Positions 23,001 through 34,266 of a DNA stretch of 64,000 nt are shown here, piece by piece. Below the pieces are notes generated by a model, which saw nothing but the letters and a program-made list of their open reading frames with translations, did no database searches and was not told the origin of the DNA. This DNA comes from Heterocephalus glaber (Eukaryota; Chordata; Mammalia; Rodentia; Bathyergidae). Positions within the stretch are counted from its first letter, which is position 1. The number at the start of each line of letters is the position of its first letter. Location of the stretch: assembly GCF_000247695.1 (NCBI RefSeq), contig NW_004624730.1, positions 28,830,860-28,894,859 on the forward strand. Reading direction: 5' to 3'. Both the position numbers and the translations under genes were made by a program.

Positions 23001-25266
23001 TTCACACTCCCTTATATATGTTCCCCAAATTCAAATGCCACTGACAATGAAAGAATTACTTATAACTCACAAAAGCTGGCCTGAATGGACACAAGGCTCT
23101 TTTCATGGATCCTACTTGATGTAACTGTTCATGTGTTTTGCTGCAGAAATTTAATGTTTGCTGTGGCATGCTGCCTTACACTTAGGCTTGGTCTGTGTAT
23201 TATGAATGTTTTATAGTGAACCATCTATATACTGAATTTCAAAACACAGGTGTCCTATGACTTTGGATAAGAGATTGAGGAGTCACTACCACATCAGGAT
23301 TAAATGTGCTAATACATATATATAATATCCAGTATGTAATACTTGGCACATAGTATTGTATAAGCTTTTGTTAAATAAATGTAGTGATTTTTCTGAATAA
23401 GCACAGAAACAATTGAATAGAAGAAAAGCACTTTTATTTTTCAACGTAAATGACAGATAGATTTTTATTGTTTTTCCCTCTGTATTTGGGCAACAGAAGA
23501 AAGGCAAGCTGCGATTCTCCTGCCTTTTATTGTGAAAAATAGTGACAGTGGTGGAGGGAATATTTTGTCAGATATGTGTATCTTTTTAGTAATAAGGTTG
23601 TGGGACTTGATGGCGCTTCAGAATTAATGATTGCACTGATTTGTACTGCACACCTATTGAGTGCCTGGTAGTGTGAGATACAAGGGATACCTGAATGGAT
23701 GATCCCAACCAAGTCTTGAGTCACTCACTGTCTAGTGGAAGAGAAGCAACTGACCTTGCTGTTGTTCCAGACACTCAGTTTTAAAAGTCAACCTGGTGAT
23801 GCCCACTGATGAGGGCAAATAAAATACAGGACTCCCAGCTAAATTTGAGTTTCAGGTAAACAGTAACATTATAAGTGTTCAAAATACTATATTGGACATA
23901 TTTACACTAAATTCAGTACATGTCACATGAATTGAGACATACTTAGAACTAGAAAAATATTCATTTATCTAAAATTTTTATTAACTGCATATTTTGTATT
24001 TTTATTTTCTGGCAACCCTACTTATAATCCTAGGGTATTTTCTGTCATTGGCAAGCTGAGGAGCAAATAGATTTTGCATTCATTTAGGGTAATTGAAAAT
24101 ACTCTATAAATACAAAACTCTTCAAAGAGGTGAACAGGACTAGGAAACTAACTGGGGATATGGCACAGGCATGGTGTCTTCTAAGGCCATTAAGGCAGAA
24201 GAGGGAGGTGAAGAGGGTTGTGGCCTTCCTGCCCTGGATACTCAGGATGTGCTCAGCCAGCGAGCCCCAACATGGAGGAAACTGACAAAACTAAAGCATA
24301 GCTTTACTGTATCTCGGCCTCCTGGAAGTGCCCCCTTTCCCCACCAAAGTCGGATGCCAAAGGCCACCACCTAATGGATGGTGAGAACAGCACAGTCCTG
24401 ATGAGCCTCTGTCTAAGAAGCTCCTCCTTAGTTACAACAGTAATAAGCCAGGCAGAAGGGGCTGGGGAGGAGAAGAGAGCAAAGAAAGAAAAGGGAGAAA
24501 GTGACAGCCTGGCATTTGAAAGTTAAGGAAAAAGTAAATTGATATGCCCATTCATTCTAATAAAAAATAATTTTACTCCTACCAGACATCAACTCTCTCT
24601 TTGAATAACCATCACAATTTCTTCTGCCAGCTGAACAGATAGAACCAGGGCACTGGCCACCCATATTGTGCCTGGGACCTCTGCAGTCACTTGCAGGGTC
24701 TGAGAGAGATCATTTTTCTAAAGTTTGCACTCTTGGTGCCTCACTTAGCCTCATCCTGCCCCAGCACTGGCCACATTATACTAAGGATGGGTATCGCCAA
24801 CTTTCACCTTCCATTGGGTGGGGAATTTCACAAGAGCCTGGACCTAGCACTGCTCTGCCTCTCTAGATTCCTTTTTCCCATTCATGCTGTCAAGGTGTAT
24901 AGGAATTCAACAAATCTTCTCACCAGAGAGCTTTCATTTTGCTAACAAAAGCTACTCATGATATATTGATTCTCATTAGCCAACTGGTGAAGGGTAAGAT
25001 GACAGTGATCTTTGAACTTTTTGGGTACCTCTAGAGAGTGGACTCCATTATCAGGATTCTTCAAATAAACACCAGCTCACCTGGACAGGTGGTGCACGAC
25101 AGGTGTTTACCCGATGTACACCAGAGCATATATGACATGGATGGCCCTTTTATCTTGATGTATGTAAAAGTGCATCACAGAATGTCTGACCCCAGGCTTT
25201 CGCCTGTTCTTGCCTGTGATTAGCACCATGGGCTGACTTCCATCCTTTCTCCCATTGCAATTGCAG

Positions 25267-25348
25267 TTTCCCAGGCAAGGCTTGCAGCAGACCCAGCAGC
25301 AGCAGCAGACAGCCGCCCTGGTGCGGCAGCTCCAGAAGCAGCTTTCTA
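25267..25348 (+). CDS. MED12L: MED12L coding exon
   Basis: CAATTGCAG precedes the exon and TTTCTA|GTAAGT ends it. The exon is 82 bases, 27 codons plus one base. It encodes [20 protein letters not shown] and QLQKQLS. A CAG run encodes the Gln stretch. The following [11 protein letters not shown] segment is shared with MED12 and is the most helical-looking part of the tail. The last base pairs with GT of the final exon to make Ser. Confidence 0.95.
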
Positions 25349-25650
25349 GTAAGTACCCTGTTTGTCATTGAGCCGACGGCTCCTAGGAAATTAAAAAGCA
25401 AGCAAGCAGAGCACAGTGGTGATCCCTCAAAAGTGGCACTGTTTTCTTTGGTACCATGTCCATGTGTGCTTTAGTTCACAATGTTAGTATCATGTCTCAG
25501 TTTATTTGGATTTAGGCTTCAATACTTCTTTTCCTGAAAAAGTCCCAACTTTTTAAAAAAGTTCAGCAATAATAGTTTCCTCTTTCTTCCATCTGAACTT
25601 GGAAATGTTTCTTTTCATTCAGGGGACCCCTGTAAAACTGCAAGTGTCCT

Positions 25651-25740
25651 TTTGTTTTATTTTGTTTTTGTGGTGCTGAACCCAGGGCCTTCTGCAAGCC
25701 AGGCAAGTGCTGGACCACAGAGAGCCCCCCACCAATCCCA
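25651..25740 (-). repeat. Old ID-like SINE
   Basis: TTTTGTTTTTGTGGTGCTGA, ACCCAGGGCCTTCTGCAAGC and GCAAGTGCTGGACCAC match an antisense ID/tRNA-like body, more diverged than the young copies. Confidence 0.6.
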
Positions 25741-26869
25741 GGTGTCCTTTTTATAAAGCTGGAAATGTTCAGGGAGTAGCTCAGCCAGTGCCCTCATTAT
25801 ACAGATGAATGAGGTTAGCTGGCCTCCCAAGGTCTCAGGTACTCGGAGGCCAGCACTAAATGGTGACTGCTCTCCCCACTGTTATCATCCTATCCTTCCA
25901 AATGAGTCAGAGAAATCAAACCCTGTAGTATTGCAAACAGCATGGAAGATGGCAGAACAGTGTTTTCTTCCCGGTAATCTTACCTACTGTGCTGGTGTGA
26001 ATTATTTTCTCTTATTTGCTACCTTTCTAGAGCACATACTAGCAGCCCACTCTCTCATCATACTTTATACCTTAACAGCAGCAGTACATTCCTGTGACTC
26101 AAATTACTCTATGCTGTAGTCATAGGGCAGGCAATCTTTTCAACACTGGGAATGAGCCCCCTGAGAAGCAAAGAATATTAGCCTAGAAATCTGGTTATGT
26201 AAATTCTGGTGTCAGTGTGGCCACTATCACGGAGATTATGTAGTTTTTTCATGTGTGCTGTTAGGGAGGCTAACAGTTTACTCTGGATCTCAGATCACAT
26301 GCTTCTACAGTAGCATGAAGACCAGTTTGTGCTGAAAACAGTGATACGGGTGTGGTAGCCCATTGATATCATCAGGACTGCTATCAGTTTAGGCCTAAGG
26401 GCAGCTTTATTTGAGTCTTCATTTTCCCCCTGGCTGCTGTGCATGTTGATTTCCTGGCAGAGGAACCCGCTCACCCCCCACCCCAACACATTGGTGTCTC
26501 TACCAGTGGACATACCTAAAATCTTTCAATTTTTTCTTTAAAAGTATTTTTTTCTCTTGTAGCCTCATTTAATTTCAGTTAAATCAAACAAATCAACCTT
26601 TTTCTTTTCTACCTATGATTTAATAGGTCTGATCTGTGTGACTAAAATTTCATGGTATTTTATTATTTCCAGAGTTCATATTCTTGAAGAAAATATAACC
26701 TTAAGGCAGAGATTGTTTTCTAATGTTTAGAAATAAGTACTTACGATTTTAGTGTATTAGCACCCTTTGGGGGAGCTTGTCTACTCTTCACTGTTTACCA
26801 GAAACCAAGGGATGCAGTGTTTTTTTAAGCTGTCATTTATGGAGTACATTCTTGGACCTAGACACTATG

Positions 26870-27080
26870 ACTTTACATGTATTAGTTCACTTATTTCTTT
26901 AACAACCATGTGAGATCAGGTATTATTACTGTTCCCATATTATAGATGAGGAAACAACTGAAAAATAGAAACATTGACTGATTTCCCCAAGGTTATTCAA
27001 TTAATGGTAAGGGACAGAGCTGGGACTTGAATTCAGAGGGTCTTCCAGAGTCCACCTCTTAACCACAGTATAGACTCTGC
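26870..27080 (-). repeat. MIR SINE, antisense
   Basis: CATATTATAGATGAGGAAAC, CCCCAAGGTTATTCAATTAA, GAGCTGGGACTTGAATTCAG and CCACCTCTTAACCAC follow the reverse complement of MIR in correct order. Confidence 0.8.
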
Positions 27081-27824
27081 TGCTTGGTATTAGCAGTTAT
27101 GCCAACCTCCTTGGTTGAAGAGCCACCTGAGCTGATGCCACCACACAATTTCAGAAAGTTCTTTTTGTAATGTGGTGCATGTGAGCAAGACTTCTGAATT
27201 TGGATAATCCAGAGTAATGCAAGAAGTAGCTGTGTCTACTGTTTTGATGTCGACTGTCATTTTTCTCTGTGTGCCTGTGCATATATGTATGCATGCATAT
27301 GTGTGTAGGTGCACACTTGAGCAACCCGGACATTCATAGCATCTACTCTTGTACACACATGTGCTCTTGCATAGTTTTCTTATATATCTTATGGCCATTT
27401 GTAGGTAATTGGTGAGTTACAAGATAATTTTCACCAACTACAATGTCATTGGTAACACAGAATTTCTGACTTGCTTCTGTAAACCTTTTGAGAACTTTGA
27501 ATGTTTTATGAAACTTTCAGTTAATACATTAATACTGAGTTATCTCTTAGTTTAGAGACCCTTTGGGTGGGCCGGTCACCCTAATCCTAAGGCCTTATGT
27601 TGGTAGGTATGGGATTCTCTTGTGGAATGACCCCCTCTACAGAGTAAATTTAGTGACAATGCTTGAATCGTGCCACCAGGACCTTTCAGGATTAGGATTC
27701 TACTATGGCCAATTGGTCTGTTCCCCTGTACCCAAGGCTGTTACTGAGCAGTGACAAGAGTTAAGCATTTATTTGTGGCATAATTTTACATTTAATTTTA
27801 TTTGAATTTATTTTTTCTCATTAG

Positions 27825-27877
27825 GTAATCAGCCACAGCAAGGAGTGGCTCCCTATGGACATTCTTCACACTTCTGA
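27825..27877 (+). CDS. MED12L: MED12L terminal coding exon with stop
   Basis: TTCTCATTAG precedes the exon. GT completes a Ser codon, then NQPQQGVAPYGHSSHF and TGA at 27875-27877. Human MED12L ends in the nearly identical NQPQQGVTPYGHPSHF. The whole visible coding part (90+230+154+114+82+53 bases) is 241 codons with the stop, with no frameshift. Confidence 0.97.
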
Positions 27878-30336
27878 ATCTGGAGGAGAAGACACGCAGT
27901 TTTATGTTTGCACTGAAAAATAGAAAATCAAATTTAATTTATTAGTCATCCTGGAAATGTCCCTTTGGTCTTTTAGTTCTTTGATATTTTCCCATATTTT
28001 ATGCTAAATTTCATACAAAGGTATTTAAATGAAAAGTAAAAGAGAAACTGTGGTTTAATTTTGTCACATTCAACTTTAAAGTAGGTTTTAAAAGGTGGAT
28101 CATGCAGGCCTAATCCAAGAAGAATATGGTAGCAGACCTTTTGAAATTGGTGCTTTTTTTCTTTGATTATTATATTTAGAGAAGAATGAATTATGGTGGG
28201 TTTAAATATTTATGTGTTCATTAATGGTGAAGTTTTTATTTTTTATTTTTCTTAACATACTGTGGTGAACCAAACTACTGATTTGAAAGTCATGTCAGGT
28301 CTTGACAGGAACAGGACCCATTTATTCTGCATTCACCTGTGATGGTGAAATGAACATTTATTTGCATCACTCTAATTTGAAATATTTGTAACTTCATAAG
28401 CACTTTATAAACTTTGTTCTTATTTATATAGGACTTTCCTTTTGTTGTGGTCAAAAGGTGCTGAAACAGATTGTTGCTTAGTACCTAAACTTCTTCAACC
28501 AAGGCGTCTGTGAGAACCACCCTAAGAAATGTGGAAACATATTAGAAGTAACTGCACTTGAATTTGTTATCAGTGACAAGATCATTGGCCAGAGTCTTTG
28601 TGAAGGTACAACATGTAATCCTAAAGGCCCAGAAGAATCATGGAATTGTTCTATTTATTTACTGCCAGTTTTGGCAAAATGACTCTGTCCATAAGGTTCT
28701 CCAGAACTTTATGCCAACTTCAGAAAAAAAGAAAAAAATCCTGCAGCTGCCCTGAGATTCTACAGTGCTCAAACTGGACATAGTTTCCAGAGACTCTGGC
28801 ACTAAAGTCCAGAAGGCTCTGATTTTCATAAAAGGTGTATTTGCTGTTTATTTTGTATGGTAAGTATTTGCTATTTTGAATTTAAATATTCCTGTGTCAG
28901 TCTTGGTTGTGTATTACATATACCGTATTTATAAATTGGTGCAAAAAGCACAAGTAAAGTAAATTATACATCAAATTTATTATAAAGACATAGTAACTAT
29001 TTTAACTTTGTTCAAGTATGTGGTAATTTGCTCCTATTAGAGTAAAAAAATACAGTAAATTATCAGTTTGTGTAACTTAAGAGTATTCCATATAATATTT
29101 TTTTAGATTTAGATGCATAAAATTTTGAATGTGAAAACTGCAGGGCATTTTAAAACATGTGGGGGATATTTTCCCATGTTCTGTGTTAATTCATTTTCTT
29201 TTATATAATTTTACTTGTAATGTAGTTAGGCATACTGTGAATAGATTTGTCTATAATGAGCAAACCATGTAGATCTACCTTTTTTGAAATGTAGCTAGGG
29301 CAACTTTAGTAGATAATTTCTTTTGCAAATCATCATACAAGTAATTTATATCTCCCTAGGTGAGTTACTCATTGCAAAGTTTGACTCATGCAAATGACCT
29401 CAAATACATGTCAGGTTACTTTGCTGTGGCAACATCCATGTGAACTGCTTTGTACACTGTGAAAATATTTCACTCCAGCCTGCTCATTTTGTGTTTACTC
29501 TGGGCTGGAAAAGACTTTGCCAAAACATTAAAGACTATTCTTTTCACTAAATTAATATTCTATCTGCTTTCAGAAAATGCGTCTTTTAAGTTTCAGCTGT
29601 ATATCAGCATTTTATTCTCTCAAGAATCATCCTTATAGTTCATGAAGTTAATTTACTTCAAAGTAATATGACTCATTGGCAGAACAACCGAAAAGTGAAT
29701 GTTGCGCCTAGTGAACAAGTCATGTCCTGTCCTTGTTGGTTTCCAGAATTATTGGTATTTAAAATGCCATTTTTCAGTTTGAACCACATATCTTTTTAGC
29801 TCAATATTGCGAACAGCAGTAATACTGTTTCAAGAATGAGTGTTATAATTGCATAGCATTTGTATGCACTTTACATTTTGCAGGAGTTAATTTATTAATC
29901 ATTTTGCACATAAAAGCTATGGAATATACTTTTGTTGTTTTGTACTTTCTTTTTTTAAGGTGAAGAAGCTAAGTCATAGCAAAACCTGTAACTCTGAGTT
30001 GCTAAGGAAGGCTTAGAAAAACACCTAGAGCTATTTTTCCCCAGCGCATTATAAGGAAAGTAACTGGAATTTTTAATATATTCATCATATTGCCTCCCAC
30101 TTAATTCTCTATCCTGAGAGGTTTTTTTTGTTTTCTTTTCTAGTGAATGCAGTAATTTGCATTAAAGTGATCACAAGGCAAAACTTTGTAGCAATATCTG
30201 GTAATTTGTTTGGTGAGTTGCAGAGAGGAAATTTTCTTAGAATAAAATGGAGACCCCAGATCCCCTGAAAGATAAGACCTTCAAATCTATTGGAGTTACA
30301 CCTATTGTAATTCCTGGATATAAGAATCCCTTACAC

Positions 30337-30415
30337 CAGTGGTCATGAACCTATGGCGCCCATGCTACAGTGGGCTGTTGGTTGTCATTGAAAGCTCTAA
30401 GGTTTGCCATCACTG
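30337..30415. mobile_element. 79-bp hAT-like MITE (SPIN-like), copy B
   Basis: The element starts CAGTGGTCATGAACCTATGG and ends GGTTTGCCATCACTG, so both ends begin CAGTG when read inward. It is the same family as 5888-5966 in the opposite orientation. The 8 flanking bases on each side are CCTTACAC and CCTTAGGA, a partial match to an 8-bp hAT duplication. Confidence 0.65.
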
Positions 30416-30907
30416 CCTTAGGAATAGTACCTGATTACACTGTAGGCTATTTCTAAACAGGGTTGCTTTTGTTGTTTCATTTACCTGTTTTTGGTCCAGA
30501 AATAGAAGGGGATCACTTTACAATGAGAATTCTTTGATGTCTTGCAGCCATAGGGTAGTAAGATTAGTAGCAATCAGGTCACCTCTCAAGACGGGGCTGG
30601 CTGAAAGTTGGTATGATGCAAACACATTGAAAGGAGTTCTCCCTTGTATCTTAAATGATTGACAGGGGCTAATAGAGCTCTCAGTTTTTGTGAACTGTGC
30701 TCTCTGAACAAAATTAGTTTTTCATTTATTTACAAGGCTATAATTTTAAAGTAATAGGTGAGTATTTGAACAAATGCTTGAGAAATTACACTGGAAAGAT
30801 CCAGCCTCTAGAATTAGAAAAGATGTCTCCAAAATTGAATTAGGCATGTGCAATAAATAGTCAATTACAAAAAGCAGCATTTTGTAGGGATAATCAAAAT
30901 TTAAATA

Positions 30908-31094
30908 CAGTGAAACTTCATTATATGTAATAGGTCCAGACTCTCCCAAACATTTGTTCCGTGCATAAAGAATTATTACTTAATGAAATGAATGTTCACA
31001 AAGCAAAGATTTCTCCTCACAAAACTTTCTTTACACACAACTCCCAACCAGGAATGCCTGAGCTAGATTTTAAAGTTATAAAGGAGCTTCACTG
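30908..31094. mobile_element. Tigger-type MITE, 187 bp
   Basis: TA flanks both ends (30906-30907 and 31095-31096). Left terminus CAGTGAAACTTCATTATATG; right terminus on the other strand CAGTGAAGCTCCTTTATAAC. These are terminal inverted repeats of a non-autonomous TcMar-Tigger element. It lies within the probable MED12L 3' UTR. Confidence 0.8.
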
Positions 31095-31747
31095 TATTTT
31101 TAAAATGTTTTAATGGATATATTTAGACATAAGATGGAATCAGCTCCCTTTTCACATTTTATGATGTGTGGCTAAGTCGCTTTTTACATGTGGAAAAATT
31201 AGTCTGCATTTATTTTTAAATGCAGTTATTAAAACATTTTATATTCCCCATCAATGAAAATTTTTAATGTGAACAAATAATAAGTCATAATCAACAGTTC
31301 AGTTTTCGGTAGGTTTTAGGAAATATTTTTAAGCCAATGATAAACTATTTATAAATCAAGGTGGTAAATTTACATAAAGACTGCAAATTTCATCTTTTCC
31401 ACTGTCTCTGTTCTGAGTGCCATGCTTGTAACATTGATAGAAGATGGATACTAGGCAACTGGTAGTAAAAGAAAAACAAATGCCCATTTGTTACTGAAAA
31501 ATTCAGGTGCATTATCCATTTGTTATTTTATTGTGGACCATTTTCTCTTAATGTTTGTTATTTGTTGGCAAAATAAAAGTGCCTTAAGTTAAAAGTTCAT
31601 GTTGGGATCTATTAAAGAAATCAGTATGAGTTCATAATGCATTTATTTAGATGTCTTTTTTGCATGTCCATTGTAAATTTAATATTGTAAATGTATTCAA
31701 ATTCATTTACATGCCTATGGCTGCCTTTGCTTAAACTTCTTCCAAAA

Positions 31748-31753
31748 AATAAA
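31748..31753 (+). terminator. Candidate distal MED12L polyadenylation signal
   Basis: AATAAA on the plus strand with a GT-rich stretch (31761-31776) at the expected downstream distance. Cleavage would fall at about 31765, some 30 bases from the IGSF10 stop codon on the other strand. Confidence 0.5.
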
Positions 31754-31785
31754 CTGTTCAGATGTTGACTTTGTTCAATTTACAT

Positions 31786-31791
31786 TTTATT
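31786..31791 (-). terminator. Candidate IGSF10 polyadenylation signal next to the stop
   Basis: On the minus strand AATAAA begins five bases after the IGSF10 TGA. If used, the 3' UTR would be only about 30 bases. Further minus-strand AATAAA hexamers lie downstream, for example near 31641, so this one need not be the main site. Confidence 0.45.
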
Positions 31792-31796
31792 TCATT

Positions 31797-33705
31797 TCAT
31801 ATAACTTGTACATAAGTTGTAGCATAATCACTGCCCAGTGGATTCTTTGCTATGCATTTGTATAACCCAGAATCTGAGGTCTGGGGATTCTGAATAACCA
31901 GGGTACCTTGTGGGTGAGGCACTTCACTTTCAAGGGTTCTCCTTTTACTTCCCCTTGGGAACAAGGAGTGGCCAGGCATCTCCCAGGTGATTTCTGGCTT
32001 GGGGATTCCCAGGGCCATACATTGGAGCTGAAAAGCCACTCCTGTCTTTGTGAGGATACTCCTGGGTGGGTGATTTGTGATTAGGGGAGAATAGGCCACA
32101 ATCATTACTGGAATAGTAATGAGTGCATGACCAGCACTATTTTGAGCCTTACAAATATAATTTCCTCTGTCATAAGCTGTTGCTTTTTTAATAACTAAGG
32201 TACCATTTTCATGCAATATGTATTTCCCATTAATTTGAGGCCTGTCTATTACATAGCCACTTGGTGTAGTCCATTTAACATTTGGCTTAGGTATTCCATC
32301 AGATACACAATGCAGTGATAAGGACTCTCCACTGGTAATTTTTATTGTTCCTAATGCATATGTAAGAATAACTGGTTTCTGCCTAATCTCTAATATAATT
32401 AATTTCTCAATATATCCAACTTTATTTCTAGCTCCACACCGGTATTTTCCTGCATTATTTCGGGTTGTTTTATTGATGATAAAAGAACCATTGCTTGCTA
32501 TGAGGTACTTAGAATTTTTTGGTTTGTTAGAAAATCGTGTGCCATTTGGTAGAATCCAGATTATTTCAGGCAGTGGATTACCATCAACAGAGCAATTCAA
32601 TGTTGTGGACTTTCCAAGCTGGGCAACTACTTTTTCATTGAATGGATTTCTAAATGTTGGTCTTCTCAACATTTCTAGTACTTCTAATTGTACCACCAAC
32701 ACACTCTGTCCTCCCTCATTCCGAGCCACACAGACAAAATCAGCTGAATCTGAAAGCCTCAGGTTCCTAATTTCCAGTGTTCCATTTGTATAGACTTTAA
32801 TTCTGCTTCCATAATATGGGGCTGTGAGGAAAATATTGTCTGGCATGATCCACATGATTTGAGGAGACGGTGTCCCTTCAGCTCTGCAGTCAAAGTGTTT
32901 TTTGGAGTGCCTCACAGCTGTGGCTTTAATAACAGTTTTGTTTGTATACAGACCATTGATTAGTGGAGGTTGTGAGACAACATCCAGTTTGTACATTTTG
33001 GTGTCATCCCCACCGGGGTTTTGGGCCACACATACATACTCTCCAGAATCAAGCAGTTTCACTTTGTTGATGGACAAAGACCCATTGGCATGAAATATGT
33101 ACCTATCACTGGAGAATGAAATCATGTCCCTGGAAGGCAGCAACCAAAATATATTTGGTTTGGGTTCCCCAGTGACCTCACAGTCAAGAATGGGTGTGGC
33201 TCCAGCTTTGATTCTCATGGTTGTCCTGTAACCCTCCCTTATTCGTGGGGCAGCTGTTATAACTGTTAGGTGAACCTTCATTTCATCCTTTCCTAGGGTG
33301 TTCTGGGCATAGCAAGTATAATCTCCTTCTTCTGCAATCCCAACTTTGTTGAAATATAGGGTTCCATTATTGAAAAGTGTGTACCTTCTGGTCCTATGGC
33401 TGCTATCATCAGCTTGCATTGCATTGTTTATCATTGTTCCATCAGGCAAACTCCAGGATATCTCAGGCATTGGGGAGCCAGAAGCTTTGCAGTCGACTTG
33501 GAAATCTTTGCCATGGAGCACCTGTGTTTTGAAATGCTGCTTGTGGTCAATTTTGGCAGGCTTTAGCTTCAGGCTCACATGCATCAGGATCAGGTCATCT
33601 CCCATTTTGTTTCTTGCCACACATAAGTAGTCACCACCATCTTTTTCTGTTACTGAGCCAATAAACAGGGATCCATTTGGGTAGACATGGATTCGACTGC
33701 CCATT
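31797..33705 (-). CDS. IGSF10: IGSF10 coding exon 7 (last): end of Ig6 to Ig12
   Basis: CTCCTTAG precedes the exon; one base (A) completes an Arg codon, then 635 codons and TGA. It covers about residues 1970-2605: the second half of one Ig domain (GDYLCVARNKMGDD) and six full Ig C2 domains. Each keeps the first-sheet Cys, a Trp 11-12 residues later (for example DCKASGSPMPEISW) and the Tyr-x-Cys motif (GDYTCYAQN, GEYVCVAQN, ADFVCVARN, GKYRCGARN, GNYICKAQN, GLYKCIAKN). In one domain Tyr is replaced by Phe (ADFVC), as in human. Many NGT/NGS N-glycosylation sites recur at the same place in successive repeats. The exon ends SDYATTYVQVI. Confidence 0.97.
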
Positions 33706-33780
33706 CTAAGGAGAAAAGAGACAGATTTGAGTGTGCAGCTGTTAGCAGTGGGAGAAGTTTTTTTTAAAAAGACTTTTAAA

Positions 33781-33864
33781 GGGCCGGGGATTTAGCTCAG
33801 TGGCACTGCGCCTGCCTCTAAAGCACAAGGTCTTGAGTTTGATCCTTGGTACTGGAAAACAAAG
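33781..33864 (+). repeat. ID SINE, sense
   Basis: GGGCCGGGGATTTAGCTCAG head, GTCTTGAGTTTGATCCTTGG B-box region and a short A-rich tail. A perfect 13-bp duplication, AAAGACTTTTAAA, lies at 33768-33780 and 33865-33877. It sits about 75 bases outside the last IGSF10 exon, near its acceptor. Confidence 0.92.
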
Positions 33865-34207
33865 AAAGACTTTTAAAAATGACAGGTTATAAACTTACTG
33901 GGTGCAATATGATATAGAAGTTGTCTTGTTTTTATGAACTTAACTCCTCCAACCCTTACTCATACATATTCAAAAAAATTGTATATATTCAAGGTTTACA
34001 ATGTGATGTTTTCATGCACATATGCACTGTAAAATACAGTCAAGCTCATTTGCCTATTTTATCACCTCATAGTTGCCTTTTTAGGTATGTGTGATACATG
34101 GGATTAGCTTTATGGACATTTTCTTAAGTTGTTGCAGTGAAAATTTAAATCAGTCCTAGCTTACTGTTTTTTAAACCATTTGCTGAAAGTTAAAATTATG
34201 TAGATAT

Positions 34208-34266
34208 CGCAAGGACCCGAGTTCGGTCCCTGGTACCAAAATAAATAAATAAAAATAAATAAAAAT
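34208..34266 (+). repeat. 5'-truncated ID SINE with perfect duplication
   Basis: Only the 3' half of ID is present: CGCAAGGACCCGAGTTCGGT, CCCTGGTACC and an AATA-rich tail. It is flanked by a perfect 16-bp duplication, AAAATTATGTAGATAT, at 34192-34207 and 34267-34282. The truncation is therefore original to the insertion. Confidence 0.92.

Larger units (their letters stand above)
13245..25266 (+). other. 12-kb MED12L intron packed with transposable elements
   Basis: The largest MED12L intron in the window. In order it holds: an ID fragment (13521-13600), an antisense L1 3' end (13806-14115), a Tigger MITE (14361-14550), an L1 with two nested LTRs (14925-18340), a twin-primed L1 (19193-19686), an MLT1-like LTR with an ID inside it (20497-20910), an old ID (22118-22214), a MIR (22855-23000) and an L2-like scrap (23630-23720). 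From 23720 to 25266 I recognise nothing. Small reading frames near 24171 and 24666 have no family resemblance. Confidence 0.75.
25349..27824 (+). other. Last MED12L intron
   Basis: A 2.5-kb intron. It holds an old antisense ID (25651-25740) and an antisense MIR with its 'gatgaggaaacaactg' core (26870-27080). A short TG/CA-rich stretch lies at 27260-27360. Nothing else is recognisable. Confidence 0.7.
1..31765 (+). other. MED12L: MED12L gene, 3' portion (six terminal exons, introns and 3' UTR)
   Basis: The window enters MED12L inside an intron and contains its last six coding exons and the 3' UTR. MED12L is the paralogue of MED12. It is a nuclear subunit of the Mediator kinase module, with CDK8/CDK19, cyclin C and MED13/MED13L, which regulates Mediator binding to RNA polymerase II. 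The exons total 723 bases, 240 residues plus stop, about the last ninth of a protein of roughly 2,145 residues in human. All junctions use AG/GT and keep phase. The peptide is the Gln/Pro-rich tail ending GHSSHF, which I recognise as MED12L rather than MED12, whose tail ends differently. The gene is convergent with IGSF10. The 5' exons, and the P2RY receptor genes nested in earlier introns in human, lie outside the window. Confidence 0.95.
27878..31765 (+). other. MED12L: MED12L 3' UTR (probable extent)
   Basis: After the stop, about 3.9 kb of AT-rich sequence continues to the end of IGSF10. Plus-strand AATAAA hexamers occur near 30242, 30850 and 31571, and at 31748-31753. The last is followed by a GT-rich GATGTTGACTTTGTTC and is the best candidate for the distal end. 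The 3' UTR contains a SPIN-like MITE (30337-30415) and a Tigger MITE (30908-31094). The extent is inferred from signals only; shorter isoforms are possible. Confidence 0.55.

Noticed and set aside
24171..24374. 67-residue plus-strand frame in the MED12L intron
   Set aside because: No splice context that continues MED12L in frame, no recognisable family, and a length expected by chance.
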